Part shown: piece after piece, positions 47,848 through 61,100 of the stretch
Layout: each line of letters begins with the position of its first letter
Position numbering within the stretch: the first letter of the stretch is position 1
NCBI GenBank assembly: GCA_023614405.1
Contig: CM042694.1
Location: 91,929,285-91,993,284 of the forward strand
From: Avena insularis
Lineage: Eukaryota; Streptophyta; Magnoliopsida; Poales; Poaceae
DNA: 64,000 nucleotides
Reading direction: 5' to 3'
The notes under the pieces: model-generated
Database searches by the model: none
Seen by the model: only the letters and a program-made list of their open reading frames with translations
What the model was told of the DNA's origin: nothing
Program-made: the position numbers and the translations under genes

Positions 47848-48144
47848 GGCCCTATATATATGCACCCAGCCCTCCACTCTCTCCTGTTTTTTTCCTATGT
47901 GAGAGGTGGGTATAACTTTGTGCTAACTTTTTTTCTTCATATGCACTAGAGGTGTTCGGTGAAATGCCTGTTAGAGCGATGCCACTTGAGTTCACACAAG
48001 ACAAAATATGATATGAGGTGCCAGAGCGACACTTAAGGTTTCTCCTCTTTGTTTTAAAGTGTCCTAAAAGGTTAGCAACTATTTTCTTGTTTTGACTGCG
48101 CGGTACTAATTTAAGCATCGTGATTGCGTTTGATATATATGCAT

Positions 48145-51100
48145 GGTTGTATGATGCAGATGAGCCACCCATGGATGTACGGTGACCGACGCCCGACGCT
48201 TCTGAGAAGGCGCGTTCTTTTCGCCTTGTGGCGAGGCGAACAAGCGCTGGATGGTTTTATGTGTTGTCCATGTGTTGAATGTCGGAATGAGCAGGCTCAC
48301 ACTTCCTCAAGAGTCATTGAGCCACCGCTTGGTCTGGTTTCATGTCCGGCTATAATGTTTGGACCAAGCACGGAGAAAGAGGGGTTATGATGGAAGACGG
48401 CGATGAAGAAGAGAACGATGATGACAACTACCGATCTATGTTCCCTGAATACGATGATACCGCAGTTGAAGATAATGAAAAAGAAGGGGGTGAAGAACGG
48501 GAACCAGATGAGCCCGTTGATGATTTTGGTCGGGTCATTAGTGATGCAAGGCGAGATCACATACGTAAAAGGAGAGGTTGCGATTCGAGCAGATGTTACA
48601 GGACCACAACACATTGCTGTATCCAACTTGTGAAGATGGCCGTAAGAAGTTGGGTAGCACCTGGAATTGTTGAAGTGGAAGGCGAGAGACGGTATGATGA
48701 CTCGGGATTTGAAAAGGTGGTAATAATGAAGAAGCTGCTTCAAGAAATAACCAATTGCCCTCCAAAGACGCATTTAAGCAAAGAAACGTGTCTGCCCTCT
48801 GGGATTAGACGTGCAGAAGATACATGCATGCCCTAATGACTGCATCCTCTACCACGGTGAGAAGTACAAGAATATGGATAAATGCCCGGTATGCACTGCA
48901 TTGCGGTATAAGATCAGAAAAGATGACCCTGGTGATGTTGAGGGCGAGCAACCCAGGAAGAGGGTTCCTGCCAATGTGATGTGGTATACTCCTATAATAC
49001 CATGGTTGAAACGTTTGTTCAGAAATAAAGAGCATGCCAAGTTGTTGCGATGGCACATGGAAGACCATAAGAAAGACGGGATGTTGAGGCACCCTGTTGA
49101 TGGTCGGCAGTGGAGAAAAATCGAGAGAGACTTCCCGGACTTTGCTGGTGACGCAAGGAACTTATGGTTTGTTCTAAGTACCCATGGCATGAATCCTTTT
49201 GGGGAGCAGAATCTGGTCACAAAGACCGGCCCCGTGACTCTATGTATCTATAACCTTCCTCCTTGGTTGTGCATGAAGCGGAAGTTCATTAGGATGCCAG
49301 TGCTCATCCAAGGCCCGAAGCAACCCGGCAACGACATTGATGTGTACCTAAGGCCATTAGTTGATGAACTTCTGTTGCCAGGGCCAAACCAGGTGTACGT
49401 GTGTGGGATGAGCACAAACAGTAGGAATTTGACCTACAAGCGTTGTTGTTCGTAACCATCAATGATTGGCCTGCTCTTAGTAACATTTCAGGACAGACGA
49501 ACAAAGGATACAAATGCATGCACGCACTGTTTAGATGAGACTGAAAGTATATATCTGGATAAATTTAGAAAGAATATGTACCCGTACAATCGTCGTTTTC
49601 TTCCGCCCAGTCATCCCTTAAAGAAGAAAGGCAAGCATTTCAATGGCAAGGCAGAAACCCGGACGAAGCCTGTCCCCCGTAGTGGTGCTGATGTATTTGG
49701 TATGATCAAGGATTTGGATGTAATCTTTGGAAAGGGTCCTGCAGGACAACCTGTTCCGAAAGACCACATTACCGGACACGTACCCATGTGGAAGAAGAAA
49801 TCTATATTTTGGGAGCTACCCTATTGGAAAGTGCATGAGGTCCGCTCTGCAATCGACGTGATGCACCTGACGAAGAATCTTTGCGTGAATATTCTAGGCT
49901 TCCTGGGCTTGTATGGGAAGTCAAAAGATACCCCGGCAGCACGGGAGGACCAGCAACATCATAAAGGACGAGACGACAAGCATCCAGGGCAGTTTTAAGG
50001 GCTTGCCAGCTACGCTCTTACCAAAGAAGAGAAGGAAATCTTTTTTGAAGTCCTTTTCAGTATCAAGGTCCCGTCTGGCTTCTCGTCGAATATAAAGGGA
50101 ATAGTAAATATGAAAGAGAAAAAATTTCAAAACCTAAAGTCTCATGACTGCCATGTGCTTATGACGCAATTGCTTCCGGTTGCATTGAGGGGAATTCTAC
50201 CAGAAAATGTTCGACTAGCCATTGTGAAGGTATGTGCATTCCTCAATGCAATTTCTCAGAAGGTAATCGATCGAGAAAGTCTATCAGGTTCTGATTGATG
50301 TGGTCCAATGTCTGGTCAGCTTCGAGTTGTTGTTCCCGCCATCCTTCTTCAATATTATGACGCACCTCCTAGTTCACCTCGTCGAAGAGATTAGAATTCT
50401 CGGTCCTGTGTTTCTACACAATATGTTCCCCTTCGAGAGGTTCATGGGAGTCTTAAAGAAATATGTTCATAACCGTGCTAGGCCAGAAGGAAGCATCTCC
50501 AAGGGCTATGGAACAGAGGAGGTCATTGAGTTTTGTGTTGACTTTCTTCCTGACCTTAAGCCGATTGGTGTTCCTGAATCTCGGTATGAGGGGAGGATAA
50601 CTGGAAAAGGCACACTAGGAAGGAAATCAATGGTATGTAGGGACGGGCATTCTTTCACTCAAGCACACTATACAGTTCTACACAATTCCACCGTGGTGGC
50701 TCCGTATATCGAGAAACACAAGAATATTCTACGCTCCAAAAACCCGGGGAAGCCTGAAACCTTGATTAAAAGGGAACACGAGAAGAATTTTGGCAATTGG
50801 TTGCAGACACATCTCATGAATAACACCACTGTTGGAGATGAGTTGTACTCGTTGGCCAGGTTACCATCTTCGACTATATGTACTTTCCAAGGATACGAGA
50901 TAAATGGGAATACATTTTACACGATCTCCCAAGATAAAAAGAGCACCAACCAAAACAGTGGTGTCCGCTTTGATGCAACAGATGACAATGGGCAGATTGA
51001 CACATATTATGGGTACATAGAAGAGATATGGAAACTTGACTATGGACCTACTTTTAAGGTCCCTTTGTTTCGGTGCAAATGGGTCAAGCTGACAGGAGGC

Positions 51101-51460
51101 AGGGTACATGTAGACGAAAAGTACGACATGGCAACAGTGGATCTCAACAATCTTGCGTACATGGATGAACCATTCGTCCTAGCCAACGATGTGGCTCAGT
51201 TTTTCTATGTGAAGGACATGTCTACCAAACCGACAAAAAGGAAAGATAAGCAAACGAGTACAGAATACAATGAGCCAAAGCGCCACATAGTTCTTTCAGG
51301 GAAAAGAAACATCGTGGGAGTGGATGACAAGACAGACATGTCAGAAGATTACAATAAGTTTCATGAAATTCCGCCCTTCAAAGTGAAAACTGACCCAAGC
51401 ATCCTGTTAAATGATGAAGATTCTCCATGGCTACGGTGCATAAGAAAACCACAACACTAG
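48145..51460 (+). pseudogene. TNP2-type CACTA transposase, broken
   Basis: Order along + strand frames: transposase-associated domain (MSHPWMYGDRRPTLL, then DGFMCCPCVEC; 48160-48310), an acidic linker, TNPD/Tnp2-type core (HACPNDCILYHGEKYKNMDK, VMWYTPIIPWLKRLFRNKEH, WFVLSTHGMNPFGEQ, LPPWLCMKRKFIRMPVLIQG; 48811-49455), CTHCLDETESIYLDK, IFWELPYWKVHEVRSAIDVM, then the DUF4218-like part (LKSHDCHVLMTQLLPVALRG; FFNIMTHLLVHLVEEI) and the DUF4216-like part (DTYYGYIEEIWKLDYGPTFK). Lesions: frameshift near 48660-48800, TAG at about 49421, frameshift near 49520, TAA at about 49996, shift near 50290. The last 386 codons (50300-51460) are open. This copy cannot make a full transposase but might be moved by another. 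Confidence 0.88.
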
Positions 51461-51565
51461 ATGTTGGTGATGTGTAATAATGTATTAAACCTTTTATTTG
51501 AGACATAAATCTATGTAATTAAACCTTTTATTTGAGACATAAATCTATGTAATGTATTAAACCTT

Positions 51566-52183
51566 TTATTTGAGACATAAAGGCCCCCTTTCATGTGATA
51601 CATCTTGCTCAATCAAACTAGACGTTGACGATCGGGTTCTGAGCCGCGGTAGGTGATCACACAAAGAGAAGGAACCATCACAAGAGAAGGAACCCACAAA
51701 CACTAAGGATACATAGCACAACTGAAAATTAAGAAACATGCCTAATGGTTGGAGTGATTCAGTCATGCTCCTGCCTAGCCCTGTAATACGTGCCACTGTA
51801 GTCGTCGTAGTCGCCGACACCGTCGTTGCTATCGTCGTCGGGGTCGCCGTAGTCGAACCTTGAAGGTTGGGCACGTGTGGGCTGGATTTGAGGGTACCGC
51901 AGGTGGGGGTGCCGGTCGTGTTGTAGGCCATGACACTCTGGAGAGTCCGGCCACGCCACCACAGCCGATGACCGGCCTCGTTGAAGTTCGAAGGAGGTGG
52001 GCCGTCCTCCTTGTGCCTGGCGAGCGTCCTCTCACGCCGATTGATGAAGAAGGCTTCCCAAGTCGGGAAATAGTCGGGATGCCAGTTGGGATTCCTCCGC
52101 TGCTCTGGCATGAGCTCGAGGTAGTAGTGGTTCGTGATGGCCATCCGGCTCTCCACACCTAGAGGGACAGGAGGGACCGGCAC
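51566..52183 (-). CDS. Opposite-strand ORF downstream of the CACTA transposase
   Basis: A 205-codon frame reads MPVPPVPLGVESRMAITNHY, LELMPEQRRNPNWHPDYFPT, WEAFFINRRERTLARHKEDG, PPPSNFNEAGHRLWWRGRTL and then a Thr/Ala/Ser-rich tail. The first 110 residues look like a real protein, while the tail is low complexity. The coding-like text extends upstream (to about 52300) in the same frame after a TGA. I do not recognise a named domain. Such ORFs occur beside CACTA transposases in Triticeae and are of unknown function. Confidence 0.4.
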   Translation of the reverse strand: MPVPPVPLGVESRMAITNHYYLELMPEQRRNPNWHPDYFPTWEAFFINRRERTLARHKEDGPPPSNFNEAGHRLWWRGRTLQSVMAYNTTGTPTCGTLKSSPHVPNLQGSTTATPTTIATTVSATTTTTVARITGLGRSMTESLQPLGMFLNFQLCYVSLVFVGSFSCDGSFSLCDHLPRLRTRSSTSSLIEQDVSHERGPLCLK

Positions 52184-52264
52184 GCCTCAAGGCCAAAGAT
52201 TCAGCCTGGGGATGCGGTAGCATGGGCGAGGTAGTTCGGCGAAGCGCCCACCTCCCGGGTGGTT

Positions 52265-53235
52265 AGAGATACGATGGAAGCCATGGGAACAGAATGATGA
52301 GTCTAGATGTGATATGTAAATGGAGGCCAAGCGTACATATATATACTGAAAAAATGGCGGGAAGACAGAGGTGGGAACTGGTGGAAAGCGCGGGAACGCA
52401 GTGGCGCGGGAAACTTTCATCCCGGGTGGGGGCTCAAACCGGGACAAAAGATGGGGGGGCCTTATCTGGGGGAGGCTTATCTGGGAGGGCCTTATCTGGG
52501 GGGTGGCTAACCTTTAGTACCGGCTGGTGGGTGCAACCGGGACTAAAGGTGGTTTTTGTGTCATCTAACAAAACTGTCGGTGGGATAAGGATGCGGGTGG
52601 GGGCTCAAACCGGGACTAAAGTTGTCGGTAGGATAAGGACGCGTGGGTGGACGCACTGCTCGATGAGATAAAGCATGTAGCGCACGACGCCCTGTCAGAG
52701 GAAGAAGACAAAGTAGAAGCGACGTCGTGCCTATAAAAGGAGCATCGATACGCCATGGCAAGCAACTGAAGAATCCAACATGGATGGAGAGTTTCATCCC
52801 CATGGATGGAGGAAAGGGTTGGGAAATCTCCCGTGGCGGAACTTTTCGAATATGCCCTTGGTGCACACGCCCTATGGCATCTTCGGAAGTTCCGCCTCGG
52901 AAAATATTTTCCTGCTAGCCCGTGAAAGACTCCATCTCCGCCTCCCTGGGTTAGAGGTATGGTGGAAGCCATGGGATAGAGTGGAGAGAGGCTGCAGATA
53001 TGAGTCTAGATGTGTTATGGCAACGACCAAGACAACATGGATGGAGAGTTCCATCCCCATGGATGGAGGAAAGGGTTGGGAAATCTCAGTGTGAACTTCT
53101 CAAGATGCCCTTGGTGCACACGCCCTATGGCATCTTCGAAGTTCCGCCGGAAAATATTTTCCATCTCCGCCTCCCTGGGGTTAGAGGTATGGTGGAAGCC
53201 ATGGGATAGAGTGGAGAGAGGCGGCATATATGAGT
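52265..53235. repeat. Diverged direct repeat, two full copies and one partial
   Basis: Copy 2 (about 52766-53030) and copy 3 (about 53031-53235) both contain 'aacatggatggagagtt', 'ccctatggcatcttcg', 'ggaaaatattttcc' and 'tggtggaagccatgggatag'. A partial copy at 52265-52325 shares 'tggaagccatggga' and 'gagtctagatgtg'. The repeat unit is 205-265 bp. It overlaps the upstream region of the opposite-strand ORF. Confidence 0.75.
52420..52645. repeat. CACTA subterminal repeats, internal block
   Basis: Copies of 'gggctcaaaccgggac' and 'gcaaccgggactaaaggt' at about 52430, 52535 and 52600. Position inside the element and similarity to the end motifs are direct; their role is inferred. Confidence 0.7.
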
Positions 53236-53371
53236 CTAAACCCTAAACCCTAAGTCAGAGGAGGGAACCCTAAATCCTAAGTCAGAGGAGGGAACCCTAA
53301 ACCCTAAACCCTAAACTAAAAACCCTAAACCCTAAACCCTAAACCAAAAACCCTAAACCCTAAACCCTAAA
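53236..53371. repeat. Interstitial telomere-like repeats (CCCTAAA)n
   Basis: About 12 intact or near-intact CCCTAAA units, the plant telomere repeat on the C-rich strand, in clusters broken by 'gtcagaggagggaa' (twice) and 'ctaaaa'. The block is 136 bp and lies inside the CACTA element, so it is not a chromosome end. Confidence 0.88.
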
Positions 53372-53445
53372 GGGGCTACGATTCGAAAGAGAACGGGCGG
53401 GAAAAAATAAGGCGGGGTAGACGAACCGGGGCCCCCGGTCTAGGG

Positions 53446-55127
53446 TGAAGGGAATATGCCCGAGAGGCAATAATAAAGTGGTTATTATCTTATTCCATGT
53501 TTATGATAAATGTTTATTTTACATGCTAGAATTGTATTGATCGGAAACATCAATACATGTGTGTTTAATAAAGAAAAAGGGTTCCTAGTTATGCCTCTCT
53601 TATAGACTAGCTTGTTGATTAACAAGATGATCAAGGTTTCCTGATCATGGACATTGGATGTTGTTAATAACAAGGTCACACCATTGGTGGAATGATGTGA
53701 TGAACATTCATCCGAAGTATAGCATTACGATCAAGTCATTATGTTTATATTGCTATAACATCATACGAAGTAATCTTAGTCCTTAGACCATGAGATCATG
53801 TTAATTGCTAACACCGGAAGAGTATCTTGATAACATCAAACGTCACACCGTAACAGGGTGACTATAAAGGTGGGTTGATTACCTGAAGGTGTTATGTTGA
53901 GGCTCATGGATCAAGAGTGGAATTTGTCAATCCCGATGACGGATAGATATACTCTGGGCCCTCTCGGTGATATCACATTGAAATAGCTTGCAAGCAAGTG
54001 ATGTGATTACTAGAATGTTATATCACGGGAACGAGAAAAGAGTGCATGTCGGTAACGAGATCAAACTAGGTATGGAGACACCAATGATCGAATCTCGGAC
54101 ATGTAATATATCGCGGGACAAAGGGATTTAGTTACTAGCGTTAAAGGTTCTCACGATCACAGAAGTCATCGTTGAATATGTAGGAGTCAGTATGGATCTC
54201 TAGGTCCATGGCTGATTATTGGTCGGAGAGGGCTCTCGATCATGTCTGCATTATTCGCGAACCGTAGGGTGACACACTTAAGGGATACCGACACCATTTG
54301 GAGCAAATATGTTTCAGATAAAGATTTAAGAAAGCGCTGGAATTATTTCAATAAACACCGAAACTGTTTCGGGTGAAATTGCTGAAATTGGTTCTGCATG
54401 TAATATTGAAATGTTGCAGGGGGTTTTATGTGAATGTTTGTTAATTAAAGTAATTAACAAAATTCTGAATAAAACTAATAAAAGAGTTTTATTAAATGAG
54501 AGAGCATTAAATTTGGAGAAATTTAATGCATTTAAAGTGGAGACTTTAATGGAGAATGTGAAGAGGCAAATTTATGTGGACGGGTTACCACCACATGAAT
54601 GGGGAGGTGAAGGTCACCTCCATGGGCGCCGGCCATGGGAGGGGTACCCTCCCCTCCTCCTATAAAAGGCCCCCCTCTCCTCACTTCTCACTCACACCTC
54701 CTCGTGAAGGATCTCTCTCCCCCTCTAGTATTATTCCCCCATGGTCTCGGATTAGCGAGATACATGTTCCCGGTGGCTTTATCTGGAAAGGAGTTGCTGC
54801 TTCACGCTTTCGGAGCGAGGGACGGAGGTTGTCGGGTACCAGACATGTGTGCGATCACGAATGCGCCGCTTTGCAGTCTTGGACTTGGTGTCTTGGAGCT
54901 GGATCGATGGACGTCTTTGAGCCGGACTGCTGGACTTCATCGCGATCTTGAGATCGGCAAGTGTACGACTACATCAACCACGAGTTCCTACTGTTAACAA
55001 AGCTCGTGTTCACGAGGGTAAGTTCTCATTGGATGTATATCCACCCGCTGCTTTGTACCTAGTAGATAGATCTTGGCGTGTAGTTCACACCGTAGGAAAT
55101 TTTTGTTTTCTATCTGCGGACCCAACA
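53446..55127 (+). repeat. 5' LTR (1682 bp)
   Basis: TG...CA ends, near-identical to the 3' LTR. It contains the TATAAAA promoter motif at 54661-54667 in a CCTCC-rich context. Differences from the 3' LTR include small indels near 54600 and 54800. Confidence 0.92.
54661..54667 (+). promoter_or_regulatory. LTR promoter TATA box
   Basis: TATAAAA follows a pyrimidine-rich stretch. The same motif occurs at 62928-62934 in the 3' LTR. It would start + strand transcription of the element. Confidence 0.6.
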
Positions 55128-58100
55128 AAGGGTATCGAGAGCGATCTATGCGTAGGTGCTTAGCACGGGTAGTACACATATGTTTATATGTGGGTGATGA
55201 TGATTATGTTATTGCATCTTCTATGTATTTTGGATATTGGTGGCATAGTGGGATGAAGCGGCCCGGACCAACCTTACATGTCATCGTACATGAGACCGGT
55301 TCTCATGACATGCAACTTGTTTTGCATAAGTGGTTGGCGGGTGTCTGTCTCTCCTACTATAGTCAATATCTGATTTACAACGAGTTGCTAATAACTTAGT
55401 TATCCTCGTTGTGGTTCATGTTCATAGGTAAGAACGGTTCTATCTCTGAAAGCCCTAAGCCACGTAAAACTTGCAATTGATAAATTAGAGGCGTCTAGTT
55501 TAGATCGTTGTATTGATATGGTATTGTTGTAAGTAGATGTATGATAGATACTCTTACAACACACTCAACGTGTAAGTTCCATAGACCTTGGCCTTACACA
55601 CAAAGGAATGATAGAGATCATACCACGATGCAAGTGATAGAGATCAAATGCATGGACCATATCATCTCACTTTACACATTAGATGTTAGCATCTTATACT
55701 GCTAGTTTGGCGCTTTCTGTAGCATTGTAAGATGATCCCTCTTTTAGATATCAAGATAAAAAAATGTGTTCTTCCTTAAGTATGCACCGTTCTATGGATC
55801 GTGTTTCGAGACATCACGTGATGATCGGGTGTTCTCAACTCTACGTTTTCATGCAATGGGTGTAAGACAGTTTTACACACGCGAATACTAAGGTTCTTAC
55901 TTGGCGAGCCTAGCATGTACAGACATGGCCTCGGAACACGGACCGAAAGGTTAAGCATGAGTCACATAGTTGATGTGATGACCATATTGATGCTCGCCTT
56001 TGAAGCTACACCGACTCACGTGATGATCGGACTTGGTGTAGTGGATTTGGTTCATGTAATCACCAAAAAGACACGAGTGTTGGAATTATGCCCTAGAGGC
56101 AATAATAAAGATGTTATTATTATAATTCTTGTTCATGATAAAGTTTATATTCCATGCTAGAATTGTATTAAGCGGAAACATTAATACTTGTGTGGTTTGT
56201 GAACAACACCGTGTCCCTAGTACGCCTCTATGGACTAGCTCATTGATCAATGATGGTTAAGGTTTCCTAACCATAGACATGAGTTGTCAATTGATAATGA
56301 GATCATATCATTGGGAGAATGATATGGTGGACAGACCCAAACTAAGCAAAGCTATTAGATCATTTCATCGTGTTCGTCTTTGCGAAGCTTTTCTCATGTC
56401 AAATATTGTATTTCTTAGACCATGAGATAATACAACTCCCTGGTATCGGAAGAAAGCTTTGAGGTCATCAAACGTCATCCTATGAGAGGGTGATCATAAA
56501 GGTGTCTCTCAGGTGATCGGAAAGTATCTGTTGGGTTGTATGTATCGAGATGGGATTTGTCCCTCCCAAGTCGGAGAGATATACTTCGGGCCCACTCGGT
56601 AATCGATATCAACACCGCTTGCAAGCATGTGGTTAAGGAGTTAATCACAAAGTGATATCGGATTACGGAACGAGTAAAGTATTTGCTGTGAACGAGATTG
56701 AACTAGGTATGACGATACCGACGATCAATCTCGGCAAGTAAAATATCGCGAGACGAAGGGAATATATATATATGGGATTGATTGAATCCGGCATCGTGGT
56801 TCATCCGATATGATCATCGATGAATGTGTGAGTCAATATGGGTGCCTGCACCCGCTGTTGATTATTGATAGAAGATCATGTCCGCATATTCTCGAACTCA
56901 GGTCACACACTTAACGTGTCTCGACGCTAGGATAGATTGGATAATTGGTTTATGAATTTTTTTCGGAGTCTCGGATGGGATCCGGGACATCACGAGAGGT
57001 TCCGGAATGGTCCGGAGAATAAGATTCATATAAGGCAGTGCAGTTTTTGGAGTTCGGAATTGTTAGGATTAATCGGTATTGTATCTAAGCTTCGAGAACC
57101 TTCCGGAAGGGGCCCAACGTGGCCCCACCTTCCGGGAGGGGGCATGGGCCTATGAGGGAGTGTCCTGGCCGCATTGGGCCAGGGGCACAAGGCCCCATAG
57201 GGCCCAGCCGATCCTAGAGAGTTTAAATCGTTTAAACTAGAGATAAGATAAGATAGGATTTCTGGATAAGGGAGAGTTTAAATTGTTTAAACTAGAGATA
57301 GGCTTGGAGGAGAGGCTAGGGCTGGCCGCACCCCCCCTCTATATATAGAGGGCTGGTGCGCCCCCTCTCATACCCCCACACACCTTCCTCCAAACCCAGT
57401 TGCCCTGCCCTCTCTCCCTCCGTGCTTAGGGCGAAGCCTCGCAGAAATTCTCCACCATATACACCACGCCGTCGTTGTAGATCCAATCTATCTCTCCACC
57501 ATACTTGCTGGTCCGAGGAAGGAGGAGACGCCGAGGTCTTTGCGTGTGCATCTCACGGAGGCACCGCCACTTGTGGTGCTAGATCGGATCGGATCGCGAG
57601 GAGGAGAAGCGATACGACTACATCACCCACGTTCCGTGAGCGTTCATTGTCTGAATCTTCAAGGGTATGAAGATCTAATCCAATCTCTCTCGTTGTTTGC
57701 ATCTCCTAGATTAGATCTTGGCTTTCCTTCTGTTCGCTTCCGTAGAAAATTTTGATTTACTATGCTGCGAAACCCTTCAACGAGGGATGTCGTTTTTGAG
57801 TGGGAGTTCATTAGTAATTTGGATTAGTCGAACTCAATTTGTCATAAACTAAATCAAAGTGAATTTGCATAATTTGTTGTAGTCATTGGCATCTGTTCAC
57901 TACCTTATGTTTAGTTTTAATTGAGATAATAGAACTATAGAATTCTGGATATTTACTTTACGAACTGGTATCGTATTGTTTTGAATGTCAATTTAAAGTT
58001 TATAAGTCCTATTGCAAACTTTCAGCAAACTCTATTTACTCCATGAAGTTTAATAAGTAGTATTAAATCAAGAGTAAGAATTCCAATGTTAGTATCTAAA

Positions 58101-61100
58101 GTATCATGTTTGCCTCCATGATTATTGATATTCAAAAAGTTGTTTTAATATCAAGATTATATTGGAGCTGAAAATTGTTTCAGAAACCATCATGTGTGAA
58201 AGATATTGTGATATCTGAAACAATGTTTTTTGGTTGCATTATGATAGAGTATAATTTAGCAAAATACATGTTCTCATATTGTATGATAATTTGTGAAGGA
58301 TGGAGATGCTAGGCCTCCGAATCTACCCAAAAGGTTTTGGGAACTGATATTATACTCGTGATTCTTCCTTATAAGCTATAGTAGCTTGATCATGAAAGTT
58401 GTCATGATAAGGATGAATAGAAGATGTAAGTAAAATGTTTACTACACTAATAGATTACTCAAGAATGGATTTTTGAAAGAACACCAAACATTTGATGATG
58501 GTGATCCACTTCAAAGTGCAAGTCCAAAGGTATTAGTAGTTGACTATATACGCTTTGTGCCATGTGTCATGTTGATGACACCACTATTGATGTTGATAGA
58601 TTCTTTTAAAAGAAAAGGAATTGCTGAAAGAGAATCTATAAAATATTTGGCAGAAAATAAAAGGTTGGAGATGTCCAACTTAGGTATATAGAAGATATAC
58701 ATGTTATGGCTATATTCCTTGCTTGTTAAACAATGTGGTTCTTAGGTATTGGATACCGGTATTGGATACCGAATTGGTTGGTATGAAGTGTCATACCGGA
58801 CAACGCAATTCATGAACTACAATGGCCTAAGTAACTAGCAAGAGAATGAGTGATGATGTTCATCGAAAACAAATAAAGTGTTATTGTGTTTTTCGTTGTC
58901 ATCAAACCAAGCCTTCAAGATTTGTTTAAATAATTGTTATTTTGTTCCGGTATTATGAGAATAATGGCTGTTCAAATAATTACCGTATTCCATAAAGGAT
59001 GGATGAACTTTTACAAGTCTAGTTGGAGAAATCACATCCATAAACACTATTGCTAAAATGTCGCAAGACAAATGATTGAAAGATCACTTATGAAGTGACA
59101 TCGCTGTTTGAATTATATTTGAAAGAAAACATGAAGAAACTCCATGTTAATGGAATTTTGGAGTCCTTGATTTTGATCAATTGACGCATGTGAGACTTTC
59201 CTCGAGATAATTGAAACTCCGTACATACGCCAGAGAGGAACGGATGACTAGCTTATTGGAAGTTGTGCATGCTGATGTGCATAGTCCATTATGTGTAGCC
59301 ATATGCGATGGATCTTTTTGCTTCATATGCTTTCTCCGAAAATTTGAGTGAATATATCTGTATATTGACTTAACAAGGAAGAATTATGAAACATTTGAAA
59401 ATTGTTCAAAGACTTTCAAGATGAAGTGGAAAATCATTGTAACAAGAAAATAAAGAGTTTATGATTCGATCATAAAGGAAGATATTTGAGTTACATGTTT
59501 AGCAAAAACACCTAAGACTTGAGGAATTGTTCCAAGATTTGTGTTTCCCGATAAACCATAGGAGTATGGCATATTCGAGAGATAAAATCAAACCATGTTT
59601 GACATGGTAAGATCAAGGGTGTCATTTATAAAACTGCCATTATGTTTTAAGGATTGAAGGTTTAGAGACTACCGCTTTTACACTGAAAAGAGCACCATCG
59701 TGATCCATTGAAATGACACCATATGAGTTATGGTTTGGGATAAAACCCGAATTGTCTTTTCTTAAATTTTGGTATGCTATGCATAAGTAAAATGTTTACA
59801 ACCAAAGTCGGATAAGCACGTCTTCGTAGGTTATCCCAAAGAATTTGTTGGGAATTTCTCCATAACACCGAGGACAAAAGAGTTTGTTACTTGGAACGTC
59901 AAGTTTCTTGAGAAGGATTTTTTCGTGAAAAGTTAAGTAGGAGGACAATAGAACTTTGATAAGGTTGTCGAACCTTAGCTATATGTGCTAAGTAGCGCAG
60001 CGCCGGAAAGTGTCCTGGTGGCGGCCACAATGCTCATGGCTCTCGTGATTACAAAAGGTGTGATCTCGAAGATTAGAGTTCCTATAGAACCGTGTGGGTC
60101 GGTAAGAATCAAATAGTAAGATTTGATAAACAAGTCGTTATTGTTTTGACAATGATGAACCGACTACATGCAAAGAAGCGATGATGGGCCCTGACTCCAT
60201 AAAATGACTAGAAGTCATAGAATCCGTGATAGTATCCATACACGAGAAATCAAGTTTCTGAACTTGGAAGACCCTCCGGGAAGGTGTGAAGCCTATCGGT
60301 CGTGTTTGGATCTATAAAGAAATAGACATGGATGTTTGACATCTATGAAATAGTCGACATGTCGGAAAGAAGTTTACGGCAATGTTCAAGGAGTTGACTA
60401 TGACAAGATATGATCTTTTATAGCGATATATAGTCTTGACGGATTAATGTAGCAACCACTACATATAATTTGGTATATGGTAGTTGAATAAACAAAACAA
60501 GGTTCTTCTAATAGAACGGTAACCTAGGACATGCACATGACATGGTCCAAAGGGTTTTTGTTAATTCAAAGGGTGCTAAAAAGGCATGTAAACTTCAATA
60601 GTTGAAGTAAGCATAGCGGAGTTGGAATCTTCACCATGATGAAACTGTTAAAAGAGTTTAAATTCATCGGAGATGATGAAGATGCTTGCATTTGCAAGAA
60701 ATTAAGTGGGAGCGCTTAGACATATTTCTAATAAATTATGTAGAGGACATATTGTTGATTGGAAATGATGTATCTTGAATTGACACAAGTTAAGAATTTC
60801 ATTAAAATAAGATTTCGATGAAAGACTTGGGCAAACCCGGAATATTAGGCATCAATATCTATATGGATAGATTAAGGCGCTAATATGGTTGTGCCAGACA
60901 TACATATATGAGATATTGAAAGGGTTCAATATGGAAACAACAAGAAAGGTTCTTGCTGCATGGAAAGGATTGTATCAAAATTCAAGTGTTTCAACACTTG
61001 GTGAGTAAAATCACATGAAGATTTTGATCGATTATACCATGATATGTATATATCCAGAATGTCCTATGCTCTAAATGTTATGAGCATATACCAGAATGAT

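Noticed and set aside
53236..53371. A true chromosome end
   Set aside because: The CCCTAAA block is short, interrupted, and flanked on both sides by transposon sequence.
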